Positions 33,870 to 44,737 of a stretch of 64,000 bases of DNA are shown here, one piece after another. How positions within the stretch are numbered: position 1 is the first letter of the stretch; each line of letters begins with the position of its first letter. The translations under genes and the position numbers were made by a program. Below the pieces are notes generated by a model that saw only the letters and a list, made by a program, of their open reading frames with translations, searched no databases and was not told the DNA's origin. The DNA comes from Buddleja alternifolia (taxonomy: Eukaryota; Streptophyta; Magnoliopsida; Lamiales; Scrophulariaceae): NCBI GenBank assembly GCA_019426215.1, contig CM033401.1, forward strand, positions 9,801,134 to 9,865,133, written 5' to 3'.

Positions 33870-34882
33870 ATAAATACTTTAACTTAAACTTAAACAACAT
33901 TAATTCAAAGAACTTTCTATTAATATACTTTTTTGCACATGCGTCGTGTGCACCAATACGACTAGTTACTAATAATTGAAGAGAGGTGAATGTAAAGTTG
34001 TGGACTGGATGATAGTTTTGATGTGGCACCAACTACCTCAATATTTGAAAATAAAAAAAAATGCCAAGCAAAATCACAAGAAAAAAAAAAGGTTTAAAAT
34101 CTTTGTATCGGCTCTAAATTACAAGTCATTAATCCCAAACTCTGTGAATTGGAAGAAAAAAAGATCAAATTAGACAAAAAATAAATATAGCTCTTTGGGC
34201 CTCAGAACATTTTGGTGTAACAATTTGGTATTATACGGTTACACAAGTACATAATAAATATATGTCTGTAAAAAGTAAAATAGAAATAAAAAATCATAAT
34301 TTACAAATATGTGTTTACTATGTATTAGTATATATAACACCAAAGTGTTCGAGTAATATATTAGAAGATTCGGATCGGTCCACATTTGAACATTTCTACC
34401 AAACAAGTATCGATATGATGAATACACAAACAAAATAGTTTGGGATTATATGTAAATGTTGGGGTTATAAAGACTAGCCCAATACTTAGGTTACTTGGGC
34501 TTCTCGACGGATCAATTAATATTTGTTGGGTTGGGTTGTGTTCTCTTAGTTTCGAATAGATTAATCCTCGCTCTGTATTTATTTTATTATCATTATCCAA
34601 TTTTATGCAATAAAAAATAACGTACAGTAGTTTGCCATTAAGTTCTTTCTTAATGTGTGATCCAAGATGTAGTGAAAATAAATAAGACGAACAAATGAGA
34701 TGATTCTCAAAGAAAAAAGTATAATCAAGGTAATTCTTGCAAGAATATAAGAAGATCGGAATTCTTTTCTCCAGATTAGATTTGTCACACTCAACTAATT
34801 ATATGATAAATGTTATGATCACTTGTTTTGTGATTACCACTCTTATCGAACCCAATATATCAATCACAAAACGAGCATAATT
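33870..34882. other. Interval without recognised feature
   Basis: AT-rich sequence with A-runs near 34050-34090. Frames are short and without motifs. Confidence 0.35.
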
Positions 34883-36823
34883 TGTTGGGAAAAATTGCAT
34901 AAAAACAAAAATGCAGTGGAAGAATTATAAGTTTAATCTCAGTGGCTCATCTCTATTTCTCTTATTTAAATTGGGTTTTACGAAATCAATTACCGTTCTC
35001 GCGTATGTTGAAATCTGAACCAGCTTTGCAATTCTTTTCTTGAACAGCAAATCCGTCACTGTCTCTAAATTGCCACGCCGGAGTCAAAAACAAAAATCAC
35101 CTTCTTCTTCACCTTGATGGACGGCTAGAGTGAGAGAGAAAGGGAAGAGAGTTTGACTTGGAGAAAAAGTTTGTAAGTTAATTCTCTTGACCTAGTTATT
35201 TTTTCACTAAGTAGTATATATATACTACAATAGAAAACAATAACCTAGGCTTCATAAGCCCCATATGGGCGTCCACTTTGGACGCCAACTTGTAGGCTTT
35301 TAAGCCTTCGGGCTTTTGTTTATTAATTAATTAAATAATTAACATTATTTATCCAATAAATAAACTAACTAAATAATCAATTAAATTCATATTAATATTA
35401 TAATTAAATTCCCATAAGGAATTAATTAGTTCATTAACTTAATTAATCAATAAAATCATCTAATGATTAATTAATTAATCTCGATATCCAATATCGAAAA
35501 TTCTCTCAAGTCTTTTCCCACGATTTTCTTTTCGTACTTCCTTTAAGCGCGACTCTTTAGGTTCGTCTCAAAAGGCAATTGGGAGGAAACCAAAAGGATG
35601 TGAGTAACACCTAGCCAGTCACGTGGCTCACATCGTATCCCAATTGAGAACGAATGAATAGGAGCATTCTAAACCATATACGCTGTGAATACTGTACGTG
35701 TATAAACCTTTTATTCTTATATCCTAGTCAAGTGAGAGTCATGGTTTTAGTCAAACTCACATGACTTGACCATATGCTTAGCTCATAATGAGTCGAGGTC
35801 ATTTTATGCTTTGGCCAAAGACTTTTTAACCTCACTCATTCATGACTGCATAGGATATTTAACTCATTCACTTATGAGAGAATAAATCTCATTTTGCTAA
35901 TCAGTTAACAATGCTACTTGCCCATCAAGCCACACTTCGAGGTCGATCTCACCAAAGGGTGAATTGGATCTAACTACTTTAATGACAGACTTGATGTCAC
36001 AAGTACATCTTCAACTCGATTCCTCAGGTCTAAGGTTCACGCGTACCTATCACAACTTATCAGTTTCATCATTGACTATCAGTGAGTGAATACCCATGTG
36101 ATGAAACTGATGCGAGCCGTGTTCGAACATATTAGTCCAACTTATATGTCCATGACATAAGTTCCCACTATCATTCTCATAGTGTTTGACTGGCACTTTC
36201 TCTGTCAAAACTTATATCATGCAAGTCCTTGTTTAGTATTGATGTCCAGTCAAATACTTTCTTAGACTTGCGAACCCTATTTAGAGAATAAGGATCAAAC
36301 CCTTCTAGTGTCTTTCTCCCTATTCCATAGGAAGTAGAAGATTTGCCTTATACTCAAGGACTTTACGTTATTTATTAACACCTTACAAACGCCTATAAGA
36401 AAACAACAAGATATGCCTTATTTATAAGGGAAAATGGCATTTTTAGTCCCCGAAGTGGCCAGAAAGTGTCAGAGTAGTCCCTCAAGTGAAAAAATTAACA
36501 TTATCGTCCCTCAAGTCATGTTTTGAGTTTCAATGTGGTCCTTCTGATCAGTTTTCGACCACTTTTTCTGGCCAAAAGGACCACATTGAAACTCAAAATG
36601 TGGTCGAAAATTGATCAGAAGGACCACATTGAAACTCAAAACATGACTTGAGGGACGGTAATGTTAATTTTTTCACTTGAGAAACTACTCTGACACTTTC
36701 TGACCACTTCAGGGACTAAAAATGCTATTTTTCCTATTTATAATAAAAGGATATTGTTTAGTTACAAGTCAATGCCCTATAAATTTATCCTCTTTATGGC
36801 ATTCGAGGACATATACTCTAACA
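34883..36823 (-). mobile_element. Solo LTR, about 1.63 kb plus an inserted MITE
   Basis: Read on the minus strand it begins TGTTAGAGTATATGTCCTC and ends TTTTTCCCAACA, a TG...CA LTR with matching inverted ends (TGTT..., ...AACA). Flanks are TAATT and TAATC, a 5-bp target duplication with one mismatch. No primer binding site or coding sequence lies on either side, so this is a solo LTR left by recombination. The organisation resembles copia LTRs. A 307-bp MITE lies inside it (36428-36734). Confidence 0.65.
36428..36734. mobile_element. Mutator-like foldback MITE, 307 bp
   Basis: Ends are GGGAAAATGGCATTTTTAGT and the near-inverse ACTAAAAATGCTATTTTTCC. The arms pair almost throughout, with further words such as AGTGTCAGAGTAGTCCCTC inverted on the right. 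The target duplication is TATTTATAA, 9 bp and perfect (36419-36427, 36735-36743). The MITE inserted into the solo LTR after the LTR arrived. Confidence 0.9.
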
Positions 36824-37339
36824 TAATCATTTCAAAAAGGTGCGTAACCTCGCCTAGAGAAGTAAGAGTTCACATATAAAGCCAGTAATGATGTCTTTGT
36901 ATTCTTTATAAATAAATCATTTGAAGTTTAATTGGGAAACAGCCCAGCATAAAGTTATACATGTGTTCATCTATTAGTTTGCAATTATCCCATTATTGGT
37001 ATATATTAACTTATTGAACCTCCGAATAATGTCATACTTGTGTCCATGATTAATTCACCTGACGCTGAGGCTTTGATCCAGCCTAGCATAATGAGATATA
37101 TTTATTTAGTTGCTGGAAAGTTAATATGAAGCTAAGGCTTTTACATAACTCTAACACGGGGGCATATTTATGGGTGTTTCTTGGGTTTAACCATGAGTTA
37201 GATGCATAATTTAGCTGAACAAAGAGGAGGCATTTCATCTTTGCGCGTTCATCGCAAGTTGATTTATGCAAGTTAATATATTACTCAATTATTATGAGCC
37301 GAACTTTATATTACTCTTAATCATTTTGAGTTGAGACTC
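36824..37339. other. Interval without recognised feature
   Basis: I see no domain, terminal repeat or satellite. Confidence 0.35.
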
Positions 37340-37342
37340 TAA

Positions 37343-37825
37343 CACTACAAAAAAATAATACATTAATGACAAAATGTCAAGTGACAATGTAAATATTGTC
37401 ACTAATTGTAAAGTATTAGTGACAAGATTTTTTGTTTTGTCACAAGAATACGTTTTTCATGTTTAATAGTGACAAGATTTGCATAGAAGTTGTCACTCTT
37501 GATACTTAGTGAGAAAGAATTTGTTATCACTATTGACAATTAGTGACACACCTTAATAGATAACTTAGTGACAATAATTATAGTTGTCACTCTATTTATG
37601 TTGACACACCTTAATAGATAACTTAATTATAGTTGTCACTCTATTTATGTTGTCACTATACATGTGTCACTAATTGTCAATAGTGACAACTTTAAAGAAA
37701 TTTTTGTCACTAAAAATATTTTTTGTGACAAAGTAAAAATTATTGTCACTCATTATATATATTTATTAACAATTTTAACATTGTCATTTACAATTTTGTC
37801 ACTAATATTACTTTTTGTTGTAGCG
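37343..37825. mobile_element. Non-autonomous CACTA element, 483 bp
   Basis: Ends are CACTACAAAAAAATAATA and, inverted, CGCTACAACAAAAAGTAATA. The flanking 3-bp duplication is TAA (37340-37342, 37826-37828). CACTAC ends with a 3-bp duplication define the CACTA superfamily. The interior is packed with AGTGACAA and its inverse TTGTCACT in both orientations. These are likely subterminal transposase-binding repeats. About 50 bp (ACACACCTTAATAGATAACT onward) is duplicated near 37551-37660. Confidence 0.88.
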
Positions 37826-37829
37826 TAAG

Positions 37830-38410
37830 CAATACCATTTATTTTGAGTTGAATGGACTATTAGTGAATTATGCGGCGGGCTTGAAATTCTTGGTAAAAG
37901 TAATCAAAATCCTTATTCTCCTCAGAATTTAGAAAAGCGCCCCTTGAGAAGCCTATCTGTTCAACGATGCAGGACAACTTGTCCTTCACCTCAGTTACCT
38001 CGTTAGGCTTCTTAAACTCTGTGAGAGCCCAGTCCCGCATTAAGCTAAGCTGAAGCTTCTCGACTTTAAAAAATATAAAATGACAAACTATGAACATGAA
38101 TCAATTAGGATTTTGCGACTAAGTTGTGGATTGAGATTCTCAAACTAAGCTGACCTATAGCTCGCCAGCTCGTCCTTCATAGTATTCTTTTAGCTCTTAT
38201 AATTTGACAAGTCAAGTTATTCGTGCGAGTGAAGAATAATTATTGAACCAAACTGACTAACTCAAGACTTGGTGAGCTGAAACTTAAGGATAAGTTGTAG
38301 TGGACCCACAAACAAGCATTCGTGCTCAGGCTCGTAGTGATCGATCAACCCGCCCGCAGCATTGCAGGGCCCCAGGCAAGCTCCAAACAAGCTCAACCCA
38401 AGTAAGGAAG
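37830..38410. other. Interval with one unassigned small frame
   Basis: A 78-codon minus frame (38097-37861) contains DWALTEFKKPNEVTEVKDKL. It does not match a family I recognise and could be part of a decayed gene or retroelement. The rest shows nothing. Confidence 0.3.
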
Positions 38411-38418
38411 CTACCATA

Positions 38419-39813
38419 TTAAGTCAAGGAAATCAAGCCCAAAATTACTAAATTGATTGGATCAAATCCCTCTTGATTTACAAATCGACGGGGTCGTTCG
38501 TGGTCTCTGTTGGACCCCGACCTTTCGTGTCGTTCATTGTTTACAAACCGACGGGGTCGTTCGTGGTCTCTGTTGGACCCCGACCCTTCGTGTCGTTCAT
38601 TGTTTACAAATCGACGGGGTCGTTCGTGGTCTCTGTTGGACCCCGACCTTTCGTGTCGTTCATTGTTTACAAACCGACGGGGTCGTTTGTGGTCTCTGTT
38701 GGACCCCGACCCTTCGTGTCGTTCATTGTTTACAAACCGACGGGGTCGTTTGTGGTCTCTGTTGGACCCCGACCCTTCGTGTCGTTCATTGTTTACAAAC
38801 CGACGGGGTCGTTTGTGGTCTCTGTTGGACCCCGACCCTTCGTGTCGTTCATTGTTTACAAAACGACGGGGTCGTTCGTGGTCTCTGTTGGACCCCGACC
38901 CTTCGTGTCGTTCATTGTTTACAAATCGACGGGGTCGTTCGTGGTCTCTGTTGGACCCCAACCCTTCGTGTCGTTCATTATGCTTGTGAGCGTCTTACCT
39001 CTTTCCTGCAGCCGGCCTCAGGGGCTCTTATGTACGCTAGAGTGAGATTAGTGAAAACAGTTAACATTCCACTTTTTATCATCCGCTCTATCTCATCCTT
39101 CAATTGGAAACATTCTTCGGTGTCATGTCCCGTTAGAGTCGTGATAAATATTTGTGCTTTAACTGCCTCAGATTGTTCCTGCAAAGACATCATCAATTCA
39201 TACGAGGTTAGGTGAGGTCTAGGGTCGCATGTACCATCATACCTCATTAGTTCAGGCATTTTAAAGTTGGCTAAGGGCACTTCTCTCAAAATGTCGACGC
39301 AGAACGGGGAGTTTCAAGCCCTCAACAGTATCACATGCCTAAACTTTCTCTTAGGCGCTTCCACTTATGACTGACCACATCCAGTTTCTCATACATATCT
39401 TCAATTTTTGCCCGGAAGAGCGTTGGTTTCTCCTTCGGAACCTCAGTCATAGGGGCTTTCCCCTTTTTTTCGCCCAACATCCTACGACTGTCTACTTTGT
39501 CATCTGATAGATGCCTCTATTCTTCATTCTTCTCACTATCACTCTCTTCACCTCTTTGCCTATGGAATAATCTCCTCGGGGTTGGAGGTGAAAGATGCAC
39601 TTGACCTATATTTGGTGTTGTTGGGGTCTGTGCCATAAGCCTCCGCAGTATCTCATCCCCATGCTCTTTCAACTTTCTGTTCAGCTCCTCCATCATCATG
39701 GTGATCACTCCTGCACTCGTAGCCACATCTTCTCTGTGCCCCACTTCGTCCGGACAACCGGTGGATGACTCCTCTTACCGAACTTGCTTCAACTTTTGAT
39801 TCGCAGCGTCCAT
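38419..39813 (-). pseudogene. gag: Gypsy gag with internal deletion and amplified tail
   Basis: A start at 39813 gives MDAANQKLKQVR before a stop. The frame resumes GHREDVATSAGVITMMMEEL, then KIEDMYEKLDVVSHKW. The capsid part reads FKMPELMRYDGTCDPRPHL and QEQSEAVKAQIFITTLTG, the start of the Retrotrans_gag domain. Directly after LTG comes HDTEECFQLKDEIERMIKSG, a block that in full-length relatives lies well over 150 residues further on, next to the zinc-knuckle region. So the capsid core was deleted. The last part is eight 21-residue repeats built on GSNRDHERPRRFVNNERHE. This gag could not build normal particles. Confidence 0.85.
38477..38980 (-). repeat. 63-bp minisatellite, eight units, inside gag
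   Basis: Units start every 63 bp from 38477 to 38918. The fourth to sixth units share the variant GTCGTTTGTGG and are identical to each other over most of their length, suggesting recent unequal exchange. Because 63 is divisible by three and the unit lacks stops in several frames, long spurious frames appear on both strands. Only the minus frame joins gag. Confidence 0.95.
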
Positions 39814-39847
39814 ATCCAAATTTCTACTCAGCAACCCGAAGTAAATG

Positions 39848-39866
39848 TTCCCACAGACAGCGCCAA
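39848..39866 (-). other. Gypsy primer binding site
   Basis: Minus strand TTGGCGCTGTCTGTGGGAA is one base from the LTR end. The TTGGCGCCGTCTGTGGGAA-like start is common in plant gypsy elements. Its position fixes the LTR edge and orientation. Confidence 0.75.
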
Positions 39867-39867
39867 C

Positions 39868-40499
39868 TGATTTAAGTCGGATCGGTTGATCCTCTCTATC
39901 TCAGTCTGGGTCAAGTCGCACGACTAAACGAGGTGAAAATTAGATTATAGACTGCACTTAAATGATATTAAGCTGCCTACGTACCCACTTGGGGATCAAG
40001 TCTAACGTAGTTCATGTATGAGATACACTTCCAGTTGGAGAGTCGTATTTGTGTACGAAGAGCCCAAATTTGTATATAGGGAACTTACTCTCAAGTTTAT
40101 AGTAGAAAATCAGATTGTGAACCCTTATTACTTGTTCTGAGATGATATTTATAGATGTCCGTATCGTACGGATATGATAGTGACAGTCGGGGCCCTAAGA
40201 TCACACCACGTGTAGTTAATAGACGGTTCTAATCCTGGGTCTCACTTAAGGTTACGGGTCGACCCTGTTGGGTCCATTTAGAAACACGCGGATCCCTCGA
40301 ACCTAACGCCAGAGCATATCTTGTATTTGATGAAGGTTTGACTTGTATTCACTTTCACCACTCACTAGACTCGTATTAATGATCGACCTGGGAGTTTTGG
40401 CGAGGTAAATCAACGTCACCAACAAGTTCGTTTACACGAACGACCTAGGACCCAAGGTTCGTGTACACGAACGATCGGAGACCCAAGCTTGATATATCA
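39868..40499 (-). mobile_element. 5' LTR of the gypsy remnant, about 632 bp
   Basis: Minus strand runs from TGATATATCAAGC to CGACTTAAATCA, with TG and CA ends, directly before the primer site. GTTCGTGTACACGAAC, a perfect 16-bp palindrome, and related words repeat near 40430-40475. The outer edge rests only on the TG dinucleotide and symmetry, so it may be off by some bases. Confidence 0.6.
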
Positions 40500-40761
40500 A
40501 GTATAATTAGAAGATATGTAATATTTATTTATTTATTATGGGCAATTACAATACCCGATTATGGAAATTTCTATCTTGCATTAATTAGCTGTCATATTCG
40601 ATTCATGCAAAGAGAATCAAGCATTGATTAGCTGCCATACGATCTGCTATCAAACATATATAAATACTTACATTGAATGGTAAACAAAGTTAACACTCAA
40701 ATTTTCTTTAAAATTATTCTTATTTATATTATCTTTACACAACATTATAATCATATTATAT
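40500..40761. other. Short AT-rich interval
   Basis: I see no feature. Confidence 0.35.
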
Positions 40762-41157
40762 CAGTGGCGGATCTAGAAAATGAGGTCAGTGGGGGCACTA
40801 GGAATTTAACCGAAAGGGTGGCTCCCCGCGGTACGGTACGCTATATTTATGGGGGAAAATATAATAACTAATTAGGTTCAATTACAACTTTTGACATAAT
40901 TTATACTTTTATATCTCTTTTGTTATAGCTAGAATTTTGGGTTTTGGGGGGGCGAACTCAAAATAAAGGGAGAAAACGCGATATTTTTTTACTTTGGGGG
41001 GGCGAAATTCAAATATAAAAAATTTTATAAAGTAAAAAAATGAATTTTCAAAATTGAGGGAGGCATTAATGTAATTTAAAATTTAAAAATATACCTATAT
41101 TAAAAAAAAATTCAGGGGGGCACGGCCCCCCCTGAAAGACATATACATCCGCCCCTG
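40762..41157. mobile_element. Non-autonomous hAT-type element, 396 bp (copy B)
   Basis: Ends are CAGTGGCGGATCTAG and the inverse of CAGGGGCGGATGTAT. The 8-bp target duplication TATTATAT is perfect (40754-40761, 41158-41165). The interior contains CCGCGGTACGGTACGCTATA, then the CTAGAATTTTGGGTTTTGGG region and two GGGGGGGCGAA blocks. All of these recur inverted in the copy at 18336-18728. The two have nearly equal length, so they are siblings of one family. Confidence 0.92.
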
Positions 41158-41165
41158 TATTATAT

Positions 41166-43317
41166 CATATATTATCATATCATATTATTCGTGTAAACAG
41201 ACACACATCATATAGATAGATATATAAATAAAGTATATATACATATATATATATATAGTACTAGTAGAGATATAGATACGTATATATTTCAAAATATTTT
41301 ATATACGTACAATCCTACATACAAAATGCAACACAATATATCCTCACTTAAATTCAAAACTGAGATAATGGGAGATGTCGTTGAGATCTCGCCATGAGTA
41401 AAACGGTAAAAAATTTCACCAACGGCTGAGATCCTCTAATAAGATCTCAAATATGAGTGGGGATCTAACACTCCAAAACTACAATACTAAAATTTGACTG
41501 GAATTCTGATAACTTCATTAATGTAACCGTTCAAAAAATAAATACAATCTGAGAAATACAAAGTCCTAAAAATAGGGAAACACATCCGTATGGTTGTGTT
41601 TTCGAAATTGAATTTTGAGTTTTTTGGGGGGAATGTGTATTATAGAAATTCATGTGAAAATGTTGACTTTATTTGTATGTTTGGATGTATTTTTAGAATA
41701 TGATTGAAAGTAATGCAGATGTAATATAAAGTTGATTTTTATTAGAATTTGATATATGAAATTATTGAGTTAGTTATGAATACAATGATGATGGGAAAAA
41801 TGATATTAGAATAATATTTTTGATTAATAGTATTATGGATTATGTATAAAATAATATGTATGTGTATATATATATACACACACATATAATATATATTTTA
41901 TACAAAAAATAAAGAAAAATTTTAAAGAAGGGAGGATGATGTGCTGTAGAGTTTCTTTCTTTTTTTTTTTTGTGTGTCACCTTTTCAATTCTTTTGTTTC
42001 CTTTTAGTTTTTGATTTTTATCTTTTTTTCATTTCGTGTTTTCTTTTCAATTTTATGTTTTAAAAGTTTAAAAAAATTGAGTCTTGCTCGTCTATATTTA
42101 TAATAGTGTGCTTATACGGTTCGTATCGGACAAATATAAAAGTGTGATGTGCTCCATATATACAATATTTTATGAAATGTGTACTTAATTTGATTGGAGC
42201 ATAATTAGTTCTATATTTTTTTTTCCATTTACATATAATATTTTATTTTCAATTTGATCGAGGCAAATTTATTTTCATCTTCTTATGATGCTCCATATAA
42301 TGTTATATAAAATCTTGGCTCGAGCTCGAGCGTTGGCGAGACTTGGCTCGAGCTCGGCTCGTGGGCACCCCTATTAAGTACCACATTAGTACCAAAACAA
42401 AACAATCTAGATTCAGTTGGTATTTATAATGAATTTTCGACGAAAGTTACAGTGAAAGAATCAATTAACAAATACGAGAACGAATTATGGGTACAATACG
42501 AAATAAATTATTCGGAGAATAAATACGGCTTATTTACATATTATTTTGTAAGATATATTGCTTATACTCACTTTCACGCTATAAAAAAATGGATTTGAAG
42601 TATTAGTTGGCAATAATTAAAATTTTGATAAATTATTAACTTTTGTGCTTTTTAAATATTTCAATTAACAATATAATAATTTTAATATAATTTTCAAATT
42701 TAAAATAACATTATAAAAGATATTTAATGTGCATTTTCGTATTTAAAATATTTGTTTCCTATTATTCGAATTATATATTATTAAATATTATTTAATAATA
42801 ATAATTGGAATATTTGAAAAATTGAATATGAATTTTTATTATATAAAATATAATAAAATAAGAAAGAGAATGAGTTAGATAGTGAGATAATGTAATTAAT
42901 GATGAAAGATTGTGAAGTGATTGAAATGGTGAAATAATTGATTGTTATATGGAGGAATATGTAATAATATTTAAAATTTGACTTGAATTGTATATTTTTA
43001 TTTTTTATTAATCCAAAAAATAAAAATATTTTCTAAATTCCTAACCTTTAACTCCCCATTGTCTGCCACTAAGCTAGGAGCATTACATTTGTTTATTTGA
43101 CTTAATCAAATAAACAGGTGCTGTAAAGTGAAAATAATGGTTTTCACATTAAATAATCTTTGTAATCTTTGTGAATAATCTTTGGCCTATGTTGGTTGTT
43201 TCAAACTTCTTTTGGGCCGTCCCAGCTGGCATATCTTCCACTCTTCTACTGCAAAGCTAATAAATTACCACACGTCCTACTGCAAAACCGCCATCACTAC
43301 CACTAACTCAAAACCCA
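41166..43317. other. AT-rich region upstream of the exonuclease-like gene
   Basis: It contains TA-rich microsatellites near 41.21-41.29 and 41.86-41.91 kb, and a short AGCTCGAGC-rich repeat end at 42310-42375 (ending CTCGTGGGCACCCCTA). No gene was found. The 150 bp before the start codon at 43318 show no clear TATA box. Confidence 0.4.
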
Positions 43318-44016
43318 ATGGCGTACAACCCAGTAAGCATCGAGTCCCACCACTCCCCCAACCCCTCCAAGCAAGAGTACTACACCGTCATCTGCCACTC
43401 CCACCGCGTCCGCACCACCGTCACCGCCACACCCTCCGTCGTCCGCAAATGGGTCAACAGAATCCGCTACCACCACCGCTACCACATCCGCAGCGGCCGC
43501 CTCGTGGTCGGCCTGGGCGTCCAATGGACCCCGTCAACCGACCCCCCACCGGCCACCCTCCAGCTCTGCGTCGGCCACGACTGCCTCATCTTCCAGCTCG
43601 AACACACCAACACCACCCCCGCAGCGCTCCACCGCTTCCTCGCCGAGCCCGGAGTCACCTTCGTCGGGATATGGAACTACAGGGACGAGGGCCTGCTGAG
43701 ATGTTCTCGGCACCGTCTCCGGGTGTCGCGGCTGGTGGACGTGCGGGACGTGGCGTGCGAGATGAGGGGTTGTAGGAGGGGTGCGCCGATGGAGGAGCTG
43801 GCGGGGGAGGTGTTGGGGATGGGTGGGGTGGTGAAGGATGGGGTGGTGGGGAGGAGTGAGTGGGATGATGAGTGGCTGAGTGAGGAGCAGGTTGAGTATG
43901 CTTGTGTTGATGTGTTTATTGCTTTCTTGATGGGGAAGGCTTTGAGGGCCTGGAAATGGATCGACTATAGTAGCGATGATGGTGATGACGATAGTGGTGA
44001 TCAGTCCATCGATTGA
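43318..44016 (+). CDS. DEDDy-type 3'-5' exonuclease-like protein, 232 aa, catalytic acids altered
   Basis: Fold of the DnaQ/WRN-like 3'-5' exonuclease domain (PF01612), about residues 20-215: GRLVVGLGVQWTP, then ATLQLCVGHDCLIFQLEH, TFVGIWNYRD, RLVDVRDVACE, and SEEQVEYACVDVFIAFLMG. In active enzymes the first motif is D-x-E (VGLDVEW); here both acids are replaced (G and Q). The last motif keeps Y-x3-D (YACVD). The protein may therefore bind nucleic acid without cutting it. The gene is a single exon with G+C content far above its surroundings. The tail is very acidic (DDGDDDSGDQSID). Its length fits plant members. Homologous 3' flank occurs again at 51.9-55.1 kb. Confidence 0.85.
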   Translation: MAYNPVSIESHHSPNPSKQEYYTVICHSHRVRTTVTATPSVVRKWVNRIRYHHRYHIRSGRLVVGLGVQWTPSTDPPPATLQLCVGHDCLIFQLEHTNTTPAALHRFLAEPGVTFVGIWNYRDEGLLRCSRHRLRVSRLVDVRDVACEMRGCRRGAPMEELAGEVLGMGGVVKDGVVGRSEWDDEWLSEEQVEYACVDVFIAFLMGKALRAWKWIDYSSDDGDDDSGDQSID

Positions 44017-44276
44017 TGGTCCCATTTTTGTTTTCTGGAAGTGATTTTAGGTACTGAATATTTTGGCATTTCGGTTTATGATGGGTTTCAGATTTTTGAA
44101 GGGTGGTATTTTGTCTTTTGTTTGATGAGGTTGCAGCTTTTTGTAGAGTTTTTTGATGTATAGGATGAAGGAAAACTTGAACATCATCATTGGGGAAATA
44201 TTTCAGTTTCAAAATCTTTGTTTGACATGATCTATTGTGGTAATATTGGTTGATTTGTGTTTATCATGCATGAGAG
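44017..44276 (+). other. 3' flank of the exonuclease-like gene (duplicated downstream)
   Basis: Includes the probable 3' UTR. The stretch from about 44046 to 44215 (words such as ATATTTTGGCATTTCG and TTTTGTCTTTTGTTTGATG) is repeated at 51890-52040 with perhaps 85% identity by eye. The next stretch (GATCTATTGTGGTAATATTG) is repeated at about 53493. Confidence 0.75.
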
Positions 44277-44603
44277 GGCTTATGTTTGTTTTTATTTTGG
44301 ATAGTTATTTTGGTCAAATATTTGGTGAAAAAAATTATTGGGAGTTGTGTATTTAGGTGAATATGTGTTTGATTTTATTTTTTGAAGGAGATAAAAATGA
44401 ATGTAGTAATCAAATTATGTAAGGTGTCAGAATTTTGGGTAAAAGACATAGGTCATAAATAATGAGGTATCAGAAATTTGGCCAAAAGAAGCCCAACGTA
44501 TCAGAATTTTGGGGCTTCTTTTGGCCAAAAAGAGATGAACCAAATGTATTTTGGCTAGAAAATCTGGCCAAATTAAGTTTGAAAATAGAAACGAACACAA
44601 CGG
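44277..44603. mobile_element. Probable Tourist-like insertion
   Basis: This segment is absent from the duplicated flank near 53.55 kb, where TGTTTAACGGCATGGAGAAT reads across. It begins GGCTTATGTTTGTTTTTATT and ends with a rough inverse (AAAATAGAAACGAACACAAC). It contains a hairpin built on TTTGGCCAAAAGAAGCCC and its inverse. The borders are approximate. Confidence 0.5.
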
Positions 44604-44737
44604 TAAATTTCTAGTGTTGGGTTTTTTTGTTGTTGTTTATTCTATTTTATTTTTAAGTTTTGGTTTGTGTGTTACGTCGATTGAGGCTACTTTTTTATCT
44701 TAGTTTTTATTTTTTGGGGGATGAAGTGGTTTGAATT

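Larger units (their letters stand above)
38419..40499 (-). mobile_element. Ty3/gypsy remnant: LTR, primer site and rearranged gag
   Basis: Minus-strand order is LTR (40499-39868), primer site (39866-39848) and gag (39813-38419). This is the 5' end of a gypsy element. No pol or 3' LTR follows. The gag has an internal deletion and a minisatellite expansion. Confidence 0.78.

Noticed and set aside
33848..33870. The A/T run as the LINE poly-A tail
   Set aside because: It lies at the 5' side of the minus-strand element. The 3' tail is at about 29842.
37861..38097. A 78-codon minus frame
   Set aside because: It matches no family I know and is short. Kept only as a note in the interval entry.
38457..39215. 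Three long plus-strand frames of up to 252 codons
   Set aside because: They are the 63-bp minisatellite read in the wrong direction. Only the minus frame joins recognisable gag sequence on both sides.
43182..43775. A proline- and arginine-rich 197-codon frame, and the minus frames at 43303-44025
   Set aside because: These are shadow frames produced by the GC-rich exonuclease-like gene, whose own frame matches a known fold.
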